The notes under the pieces are model-generated. The model ran no database searches. It was not told the origin of the DNA and saw only the letters and a list, made by a program, of their open reading frames with translations. Made by a program: the position numbers and the translations under genes. Source: Mucilaginibacter sp. (lineage in GTDB: Bacteria > Bacteroidota > Bacteroidia > Sphingobacteriales > Sphingobacteriaceae). From it: a DNA stretch of 6,474 bases. Positions 1 to 5,407 of the stretch are shown here, in pieces. Position 1 is the stretch's first letter. Every line of letters begins with the position of its first letter. The stretch covers positions 1 through 6,474 of the forward strand of contig JAQBNY010000222.1 in NCBI GenBank assembly GCA_028288315.1, given 5' to 3'.

Positions 1-22
1 GGTACGAGTTATTCGACCCTTT

Positions 23-54
23 TTTGTGCCTGTAACTTTTGTTCCGTTTATTTG
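23..54 (+). promoter_or_regulatory. Putative Bacteroidota-type promoter of ubiX
   Basis: TTTG at 23-26 is followed after 20 nt by TTTATTTG at 47-54. The second box matches the Bacteroidota -7 consensus TAnnTTTG at 7 of 8 positions, with the spacing expected for the -33/-7 pair of the primary sigma factor of this phylum. Transcription would start near position 60, leaving a leader of only about 5-8 nt before the ubiX ATG. The element is AT-rich and degenerate, so a chance match is possible. A second weaker box (TAACTTTT, 33-40) lies nearby. Confidence 0.45.
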
Positions 55-64
55 TACCTATAAC

Positions 65-631
65 ATGATGAAGAAAAAAATTGTAGTTGCTGTTACCGGT
101 GCAAGCGGATCTATTTATGCCAAATTATTACTGGATAAACTACAGCAGTTGCAGCCGCAGATTGCCGAAGTTGCCGTTGTGATGAGCGACAATGCCAAAC
201 TGGTATGGGAATTTGAGTTGGATGATTTCAGCCACGACAATTATCCGTTTAAAACATACGACAAAAAGGATTTTATGGCGCCGTTCGCGTCAGGTTCTGC
301 ACGGTTTGATACAATGGTTATAGTTCCCTGCTCTATGGGCGCTTTGGGACGCATAGCTTCGGGAGTATCTGATGACCTGATAAGCAGGGCTGCCGACGTG
401 ATTTTAAAAGAACGCCGCAAATTAATATTGGTAGCCCGAGATACACCGCTCAACCTCATCCATATTCGTAATATGCAAACAGTTACGGAGGCTGGAGGTA
501 TTATTTGTCCGGCAATACCATCATACTACAGCAAACCTAAAACTATCGAAGAACTGGCTATGACGGTTGTAAATCGTGTTATTGACCTTATAGGATTGGA
601 GAACGAAAGTTACAGGTGGGAGGGAATTTAG
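65..631 (+). CDS. ubiX: Flavin prenyltransferase UbiX
   Basis: This enzyme attaches a dimethylallyl group to reduced FMN to make prenylated FMN, the cofactor of UbiD-type (de)carboxylases. The product is 188 aa, normal for the family. Visible family features are the N-terminal flavin-binding TGASGS loop (residues 11-16), the PCSMGALGRIASG segment (88-100), the SRAADV helix, ARDTPLNLIHIRNM (124-137) and the CPAIPSYY segment (148-155). I chose ATG 65 (or the adjacent ATG 68) because MMKKKIVVAVTGASG matches how family proteins begin. An in-frame GTG at 26 would add 13 residues of non-family sequence and overlap the putative promoter. There is no Shine-Dalgarno sequence. No ubiD partner is visible. 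Bacteroidota generally use menaquinone rather than ubiquinone, so the product probably serves another UbiD-like enzyme; that is inference. Confidence 0.94.
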   Translation: MMKKKIVVAVTGASGSIYAKLLLDKLQQLQPQIAEVAVVMSDNAKLVWEFELDDFSHDNYPFKTYDKKDFMAPFASGSARFDTMVIVPCSMGALGRIASGVSDDLISRAADVILKERRKLILVARDTPLNLIHIRNMQTVTEAGGIICPAIPSYYSKPKTIEELAMTVVNRVIDLIGLENESYRWEGI

Positions 632-713
632 TTAGTGATTATGAAAAATTCTCTTTGTGCTGAGCAAATAAGCAATTAATAATTCCTTTTTACATTCCTT
701 TTAATAACTACTC

Positions 714-735
714 ACCAATCTCCAATCAACTAATC
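714..735. repeat. Short degenerate tandem heptamers in the ubiX-mtaB gap
   Basis: Three near-identical units follow each other: ACCAATC (714-720), TCCAATC (721-727) and AACTAATC (728-735). On the minus strand they read as GATT-containing units, similar to the TTAGTTAGTGATTA string that overlaps the ubiX stop codon (628-641). The array is short and could be chance. I see nothing else in the 632-746 gap beyond a duplicated ATTCCTTTT (682-690 and 694-702). Confidence 0.3.
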
Positions 736-746
736 CCCAAAAATCT

Positions 747-754
747 TATCTTTG
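747..754 (+). promoter_or_regulatory. Putative -7 promoter box of the mtaB operon
   Basis: TATCTTTG at 747-754 is an exact match to the Bacteroidota -7 consensus TAnnTTTG and is followed by C, also typical. I see no convincing TTTG -33 box at the expected distance (around 722-728). Transcription from it would start near 760, only about 5 nt before the mtaB ATG at 765, so the mRNA would be almost leaderless. Confidence 0.5.
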
Positions 755-764
755 CAGCTTTAAA

Positions 765-2084
765 ATGAATAAGAAAGTTGCTTTTTATACACTTGGATGT
801 AAGCTGAACTATTCAGAAACATCATCCATTGGCCGCCTGTTTACACAGGCTGGTTTTGATACGGTTGATTTTACCGATACACCCAACGTATATGTAATTA
901 ACACCTGCTCAGTAACCGAGAATGCCGATAAAAAGTGTAAAAAAATAGTTAAAGAAGCACTTAAGATATCTCCAAACGCATTCATTACTATTGTTGGGTG
1001 CTACGCGCAGTTAAAACCAAAAGAAATAGCCGAAATACCCGGCGTTGATATGGTTTTAGGCGCTGCCGAGAAATTCCAGTTGGTTGATCATATCACCGAC
1101 CTTACCAAGAGGCCTAAAGCCGTTGTTTATAATCAGCCGGTTTCTGAAGCAAACCAGTTTGTACCATCATACTCCTTTGGCGACCGTACCCGTACTTTCC
1201 TGAAAGTGCAGGATGGCTGTGATTATTCCTGTACATTCTGCACAATTCCGCTGGCACGTGGCAGCAGTCGCAGCGATACAATTGAGAATGTTATAGTGCA
1301 AGCAAAAGATATTGCTGCATCGGGTGTAAAAGAGATTGTACTAACGGGTGTTAACCTTGGCGATTTTGGCATCAGGGATGGCAAGCGCGAAGACCGCTTC
1401 TTTGACCTCGTAAAGGCGCTGGATGAAGTAGAGGGGATTGACAGGATACGTATATCATCCATTGAGCCAAACCTGCTTAGCGACGAGATAATTGAGTTTG
1501 TATCAACTTCAAAACATTTTGTACCGCACTTTCATATTCCATTACAATCGGGCTCTGACAAAATATTGGGCCTAATGCGCCGCAGATACCAAAGAGAGCT
1601 GTATGTAAGCAGGGTAGCCAAAATAAAACAGGTAATGCCTGATTGTTGCATAGGGGTTGATGTGATAGTTGGTTTCCCGGGAGAAACAAGAGAAGATTTT
1701 ATTGATACCTATAATTTCCTGAATGATCTCAACGTTTCTTACTTGCATGTGTTTACCTATTCTGAACGGGAAAACACACCTGCGGCAGAAATGAGCGGCA
1801 CTGTACCAGGCTCGGCACGGGCCGACAGAAGTAAAATGCTGCACATACTATCTGATAAAAAGCGCAGGGCATTTTATGAAACACAGCTTAATAAATCTGA
1901 TGAGGTTTTGTTTGAGGGTGATATAAAAGATGGCTTTATGCATGGCTTTACACGTAACTATGTAAAAGTAAAAGCCAAGTATGACCCTGTATTGGTAAAT
2001 GAGATAAGGACAGTTCATTTAACCCAAATATCACCGGATGGTGATGTTGAAATAACAGAAAGCGAAGAAATATTAGTGCATTAA
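765..2084 (+). CDS. mtaB: tRNA t6A37 methylthiotransferase MtaB
   Basis: MtaB is a radical-SAM enzyme that adds a methylthio group to C2 of N6-threonylcarbamoyladenosine at tRNA position 37, giving ms2t6A next to the anticodon of ANN-decoding tRNAs. The 439-aa product shows the full family plan. An N-terminal UPF0004 domain carries the three cysteines for the auxiliary 4Fe-4S cluster (C12 in GCKLN, C48 in NTCSVT, C79 in GCYAQ). The radical-SAM core has CDYSCTFC (C152, C156, C159). A C-terminal TRAM-like RNA-binding segment covers roughly 375-439. The GCKLNYSET opening and the length favour MtaB over the relatives MiaB and RimO. The start is the first ATG, directly after a promoter-like box and without a Shine-Dalgarno sequence. 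lgt begins 30 nt after the stop, so the two are probably co-transcribed. Confidence 0.94.
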   Translation: MNKKVAFYTLGCKLNYSETSSIGRLFTQAGFDTVDFTDTPNVYVINTCSVTENADKKCKKIVKEALKISPNAFITIVGCYAQLKPKEIAEIPGVDMVLGAAEKFQLVDHITDLTKRPKAVVYNQPVSEANQFVPSYSFGDRTRTFLKVQDGCDYSCTFCTIPLARGSSRSDTIENVIVQAKDIAASGVKEIVLTGVNLGDFGIRDGKREDRFFDLVKALDEVEGIDRIRISSIEPNLLSDEIIEFVSTSKHFVPHFHIPLQSGSDKILGLMRRRYQRELYVSRVAKIKQVMPDCCIGVDVIVGFPGETREDFIDTYNFLNDLNVSYLHVFTYSERENTPAAEMSGTVPGSARADRSKMLHILSDKKRRAFYETQLNKSDEVLFEGDIKDGFMHGFTRNYVKVKAKYDPVLVNEIRTVHLTQISPDGDVEITESEEILVH

Positions 2085-2114
2085 CTCCTATATTCGCCTC
2101 ACAAATATCTGCTT

Positions 2115-3287
2115 ATGTTTCCAACCCTTTCTTCGCTGATTCAATATCTTACAGGCATTAATATACCCTTACCTATACAAACCTTTGGCTTTTTTGTAGC
2201 ACTTGCTTTTATAGCTGCTTACTGGGCTTTTACTGAGGAATTTAAACGTAAAGAGCGTTTAGGCTACATACATCCTTTCGAAAAAACAATAGTTGTTGGT
2301 GCACCTGCATCAATTGGTGATTTAGTTGGCAACGGCATATTTGGATTTATTTTAGGGTATAAAGTTGTGGATGCAGCAATGCATTATTCCGCATTGATTA
2401 ATGATCCGCAATCTTTTCTTTTATCACTGCGAGGCAGCTGGTTAGGTGGTATATTATTTGCAGCAGGCTTTGCGTACTGGGCATACTACGAAAGCAAAAA
2501 GCAACAACTGCCCAAGCCCGAAACCCGTAGGGTTACTGTACACCCATATGAATTAATGAGTAGTATCTTGTTGTGGGCGGCTGTATGGGGCTTTGCCGGA
2601 GCTAAGCTGTTTAATGGCTTAGAAAACTGGGATGAGTTTATGGCCGACCCGGTAGGTATGCTGATAGGTTTTAGTGGTTTAACTTTTTATGGTGGATTAA
2701 TTTGCGGTGGTGCTGCCGTATTATATATTGCTAATAAACACGGCATAAAACCTTTAAATATGTTGGATATTGGTGCAACAGGTGTAATGCTTGCTTATGC
2801 ACTTGGCCGTGTGGGTTGTCAAATGTCTGGAGATGGAGATTGGGGCATACCTAACCTTGCGTCAAAGCCGGGATGGTTAAGCTGGGCGCCAGATTGGATG
2901 TGGTCGTTTAAGTTTCCTCATAATGTTAATGAAGCAGATCCGGGTAATTTAATACCTAATTGCGTAGGTAAGTTTTGTAATGAACTAAAGCTTCCGGTAT
3001 ATCCTACATCTTTTTATGAATCAGTAGTTTGCTTGTTGTTATTCCTGTTTTTATGGGGTATCCGCAACAAGATAAAAGCACCTGGTGTATTGTTTGGTAT
3101 ATACATGATATTGAACGGTGTTGAGCGCTTTTTTATTGAATTAATAAGGGTAAACACCCGCTACAATGTAGCCGGAATTTCCTTTACCCAGGCAGAGATG
3201 ATATCATTAATTATGGTTATTGGCGGGATTGCTTTAGTAGTTACCGGCCAAAACCGGGACAAAAAAGCACTTGTAAAACATGGCTGA
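2115..3287 (+). CDS. lgt: Prolipoprotein diacylglyceryl transferase Lgt
   Basis: Lgt is the inner-membrane enzyme that moves diacylglycerol from phosphatidylglycerol to the lipobox cysteine of prolipoproteins, the first step of lipoprotein maturation. The 390-aa product has several hydrophobic segments (about 22-40, 68-83, 108-125, 146-165, 182-206, 218-234, 302-315, 325-343, 363-377). It carries the family signature as GRVGCQMSGDGDWG (231-244), a TSFYES motif (298-303) and ERFFIELIRVN (337-347). It is about 100 aa longer than the 291-aa E. coli enzyme. Much of the excess is an extra loop between the signature and the TSFYES motif (about 245-295) that contains two cysteines, C283 and C288. 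Where E. coli has H103 (HGG) and N146 (GRxGN), this protein appears to have Y192 and C235. The last 8 nt overlap the next gene. Confidence 0.96.
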   Translation: MFPTLSSLIQYLTGINIPLPIQTFGFFVALAFIAAYWAFTEEFKRKERLGYIHPFEKTIVVGAPASIGDLVGNGIFGFILGYKVVDAAMHYSALINDPQSFLLSLRGSWLGGILFAAGFAYWAYYESKKQQLPKPETRRVTVHPYELMSSILLWAAVWGFAGAKLFNGLENWDEFMADPVGMLIGFSGLTFYGGLICGGAAVLYIANKHGIKPLNMLDIGATGVMLAYALGRVGCQMSGDGDWGIPNLASKPGWLSWAPDWMWSFKFPHNVNEADPGNLIPNCVGKFCNELKLPVYPTSFYESVVCLLLFLFLWGIRNKIKAPGVLFGIYMILNGVERFFIELIRVNTRYNVAGISFTQAEMISLIMVIGGIALVVTGQNRDKKALVKHG

Positions 3288-3768
3288 AAAGCTTTGGAAT
3301 AGAATAACCAAAAGCCACGCGGTTAGGTTCCTGCTATCGGCAGGTGCTGGTTTCGCCGTAGATATTGCTACTTTTTACTTGTTATATCATAATCTGTTTG
3401 AGCAAAAAACGTATGGCTTGTTATCATATACCATTCGTAATTCAACACTATCTTTATCAATATCATTCTTTTTAGGGGTAATAGTTAACTTTATAATGAC
3501 CCGTTACCTGGTATTTAACCAGTCAAAACTACAGGCGTATAAACAGTTCATCAGATTTATATCAGTTGCTGCAATTGGTTTTTTTGCCAATTTAATTGTA
3601 CTGAAATTTATGATTCAGCAACTAAACGTTTATCCACCGCTTGCCCGGATCTTTACAGCATTAAGCTTGTTTTCAGCAAGCTATTTTATACATAAGTTAT
3701 TCTCTTTCAACTTATCACTTAGACGACAACAGCATGAAATTAAGCCAGATCATAAATCAGGTAATTGA
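3280..3768 (+). CDS. GtrA-family small membrane protein
   Basis: GtrA-like proteins are small four-helix membrane proteins. Members of the family are proposed to move polyprenyl-phosphate-linked sugars across the inner membrane during envelope glycan modification; the substrate here is unknown. The 162-aa product has four hydrophobic stretches at about 15-36, 56-79, 91-112 and 121-144. It shows family-like patterns: a basic residue before helix 1 (VRFLLSAGAGFAVD), NFIMTRYLVF at the end of helix 2 (70-79), FIRFISVAAIGF at helix 3, and ASYFIHKLFSFN closing helix 4. A charged tail of about 18 residues follows. The ATG lies inside the end of lgt (ATGGCTGA overlap) and the end overlaps the next gene by 35 nt, so translation is probably coupled on both sides. 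No adjacent glycosyltransferase or polyprenyl-phosphate glucosyltransferase gene is present. Confidence 0.86.
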   Translation: MAEKLWNRITKSHAVRFLLSAGAGFAVDIATFYLLYHNLFEQKTYGLLSYTIRNSTLSLSISFFLGVIVNFIMTRYLVFNQSKLQAYKQFIRFISVAAIGFFANLIVLKFMIQQLNVYPPLARIFTALSLFSASYFIHKLFSFNLSLRRQQHEIKPDHKSGN

Positions 3769-4525
3769 TGTTTCAAAGGAAGCAGGCCAGTTCATCCGCC
3801 AGGAAAGAAAAACTTTTAATCCGGATAGGATAGAATACAAGGGCCTGAATGATTTGGTCTCATATGTGGATAAAACCGCCGAAGAAAAGATAGTTGCGGG
3901 CCTTGAACTGATACTTCCCGAAGCCGGTTTTATTACTGAAGAAAAAACACGTAACAAATTGGGCGACAGGTATAGTTGGGTAATAGACCCGTTGGATGGC
4001 ACCACTAATTTTATACACGGTTTGCCTACCTTTTCGGTAAGTATTGCTTTACAGGAATATGATGAACCGGTTTTAGGAGTGGTTTATGAAGTAAACCAAG
4101 ACGAATGTTTTTACGCACATCAGGATGCGCCCGCATACCTAAACGGTACAGAGATTAAAGTAAGCAACCGCCCAACTATTGCTGATAGTTTGATAGCCAC
4201 TGGTTTCCCTTATTACGATTTTACTAAGCAGCAGCCTTATATTGAGTTATTTACAGAGTTGATGCGCAACTGCCACGGTTTGCGCCGTTTAGGCTCAGCA
4301 GCGGTTGACTTAGCTTATACTGCCTGCGGACGGTTTGAAAGCTTTTATGAGTATAACTTGAACGCCTGGGATATTGCCGCAGGTATTGTAATAGTAAAAC
4401 AAGCCGGCGGAGAAGTAGTGAATTTTAAAGGCGGCCCGGAAGTAATAAATACCAGGGAGCTTTTGGCAACAAACGGCAAGATAACCGGGGAGATGCTGAG
4501 TTATATCAATAAGTACTTTATCTGA
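3734..4525 (+). CDS. Inositol monophosphatase family protein (SuhB/IMPase-like)
   Basis: This is a Mg2+-dependent, Li+-sensitive-type phosphatase fold acting on sugar or inositol phosphates; the real substrate cannot be read from sequence. The 263-aa product has the metal-binding set of the family: ITEE (E69/E70), the DPLDGTTNFIHG motif (85-96, with D85 and D88) and the second motif AWDIAAG (211-217, with D213). VDKTAEE near residue 45 is also typical. The first ATG is preferred because the opening MKLSQIINQVIDVSKEAGQFI looks like a normal IMPase N-terminus, although it starts inside the GtrA gene (35-nt overlap). It is the last gene before the terminator. CysQ-type 3'-phosphoadenosine phosphatase or histidinol-phosphatase activity are alternatives; the length and motifs fit the SuhB-like branch best. 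Confidence 0.93.
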   Translation: MKLSQIINQVIDVSKEAGQFIRQERKTFNPDRIEYKGLNDLVSYVDKTAEEKIVAGLELILPEAGFITEEKTRNKLGDRYSWVIDPLDGTTNFIHGLPTFSVSIALQEYDEPVLGVVYEVNQDECFYAHQDAPAYLNGTEIKVSNRPTIADSLIATGFPYYDFTKQQPYIELFTELMRNCHGLRRLGSAAVDLAYTACGRFESFYEYNLNAWDIAAGIVIVKQAGGEVVNFKGGPEVINTRELLATNGKITGEMLSYINKYFI

Positions 4526-4590
4526 CAAAAAGGATACGAAATTGAGCAGTTTTATGCAGATTCTGGCAAATTTTAGCGGGAAATTGCTGT

Positions 4591-4633
4591 AAAAAACAAA
4601 GCACCAATCGCGTTGATTGGTGCTTTGTTTTTT
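4591..4633. terminator. Bidirectional intrinsic terminator
   Basis: A perfect 19-bp inverted repeat (4591-4609 and 4615-4633) encloses a 5-nt loop GCGTT. The outer 6 bp are an A tract on the left and a T tract on the right, so the RNA of either strand ends in a GC-containing stem followed by U residues. It lies between the convergent stop codons at 4525 and 4673, as expected for a shared terminator of the plus-strand mtaB-to-phosphatase operon and the minus-strand purB/NifU-like genes. I see no gene in the 147-nt gap. Confidence 0.92.
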
Positions 4634-4672
4634 GTAAGAATCTGAGGATCTCTTAAATTCTTTTCTGAAATA

Positions 4673-5224
4673 TTATAATGCTTCAGATACCACTTCGGTA
4701 ACTTCTGGCACCATCCGTTTCAATAGGTTTTCGATACCGGCTTTTAGTGTTACAGTTGATGATGGGCAACCGCTGCATGAACCGCGAAGCTCAACAGTAA
4801 CTACACCTGCATCAAACGAACGATAGCTGATAGCACCGCCATCCTGCTCAACCGCCGGGCGAACGTAATCGTTCAGTATCTGCTGTATTTTTATTTCAAC
4901 ATCTGTACCTTCAAAATCAACATCTGTGGCTTGCTCTACTGCCTGAACTTTTAATTCAGATTCAACGGCACCTTTTACAAACTCCTTCAGTATCGGTTCA
5001 ATGTCGTTCCAGTCGCTGCCTTCGGTTTTTGTAACCGTAACAAAGTTGCTGGCGAAGAAAACACCGTTAACAAACGAAAATTTATATAATTCTTTTGCAA
5101 AAGGAGATGCCTCGGCACTTTCCCTTGTTGCATAATCTACACTTCCGTTAATCAACAACTTGTTTACAATAAACTTCATTGTTGCCGGGTTAGGGGTAGA
5201 TTCTGTATATACGTTGATACTCAT
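4673..5224 (-). CDS. NifU-like (Nfu-type) Fe-S cluster scaffold protein
   Basis: Nfu proteins carry a 4Fe-4S cluster between two subunits and hand it to target enzymes in the cytoplasm. The 183-aa product has two domains. The first is an N-terminal Nfu_N domain (about 1-90, beginning with the characteristic TESTPNPATMKF at 8-19). The second is a C-terminal NifU-like domain (about 113-180) with the cluster-binding GSCSGCPSS motif (C150 and C153), preceded by the VRPAVEQDGG signature (121-130). An acidic linker joins them. This is the same layout as mitochondrial NFU1 and differs from E. coli NfuA, whose N-terminal domain is A-type-like. The start is the first ATG. A TACATTTG box 24 nt upstream of the ATG suggests it may have its own promoter in addition to read-through from purB. 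No other isc or suf gene is in the window. Confidence 0.94.
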   Translation of the reverse strand: MSINVYTESTPNPATMKFIVNKLLINGSVDYATRESAEASPFAKELYKFSFVNGVFFASNFVTVTKTEGSDWNDIEPILKEFVKGAVESELKVQAVEQATDVDFEGTDVEIKIQQILNDYVRPAVEQDGGAISYRSFDAGVVTVELRGSCSGCPSSTVTLKAGIENLLKRMVPEVTEVVSEAL

Positions 5225-5247
5225 GGCTGTACTATTTTAATAGATAA

Positions 5248-5255
5248 CAAATGTA
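5248..5255 (-). promoter_or_regulatory. Putative -7 promoter box of the NifU-like gene
   Basis: Read on the minus strand, 5255 to 5248 is TACATTTG, an exact match to the Bacteroidota -7 consensus TAnnTTTG. It lies 23 nt upstream of the ATG at 5224, which would give a leader of roughly 15-20 nt. No TTTG -33 box is visible at the expected spacing (around 5275-5278), which lowers confidence. Confidence 0.38.
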
Positions 5256-5317
5256 ATCAGGTTTTTGATTGTTCTTTCCTGTTATTCTTAGTTTTACTCC
5301 ACACTGACAGAGGAGGG

Positions 5318-5403
5318 GATGTGCAGATATGCAAATTTCAGATGTGCAGATAATTTGCAAGGTTTTTTCATTTGCATATCTGCATATCTATAATCTGCAC
5401 ATC
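5318..5403. repeat. TGCA-rich palindromic intergenic repeat cluster
   Basis: Seven copies of the self-complementary core TGCA lie within 78 nt (starting at 5322, 5330, 5345, 5356, 5373, 5381 and 5396). The main hairpin pairs 5318-5336 with 5370-5388 at 18 of 19 positions. The unit GATGTGCAGATA occurs directly at 5318-5329 and 5341-5352, and its inverse ATCTGCACATC at 5393-5403, so two alternative 11-bp stems compete with the main one. It begins 4 nt after the purB stop. It lacks a following T tract on the minus strand, so it does not look like a classical terminator; a REP-like element, an mRNA 3'-end stabiliser or a protein-binding site are possible. Confidence 0.8.
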
Positions 5404-5407
5404 GGGT

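Noticed and set aside
26..64. In-frame GTG at 26 as the ubiX start
   Set aside because: It would add 13 residues that do not look like the family and would place the start inside the putative promoter; ATG 65/68 gives the normal N-terminus.
682..702. Duplicated ATTCCTTTT in the ubiX-mtaB gap
   Set aside because: Two copies of a low-complexity 9-mer give no supportable function.
1223..1844. Minus-strand open frames inside mtaB
   Set aside because: They are antisense to conserved MtaB coding sequence, low in complexity (serine-rich) or featureless, and typical shadows.
2089..2096. TATATTCG as a separate lgt promoter
   Set aside because: It matches 7 of 8 consensus positions but lacks a -33 box, and the 30-nt gap after mtaB fits simple co-transcription.
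5255..5270. AATCA/TGATT inverted repeat upstream of the NifU-like gene as an operator
   Set aside because: Five-base arms are too short to distinguish from chance in AT-rich sequence.
5318..5403. CRISPR array
   Set aside because: The repeat units are only 8-12 nt, in both orientations, with no uniform spacers and no cas genes nearby.
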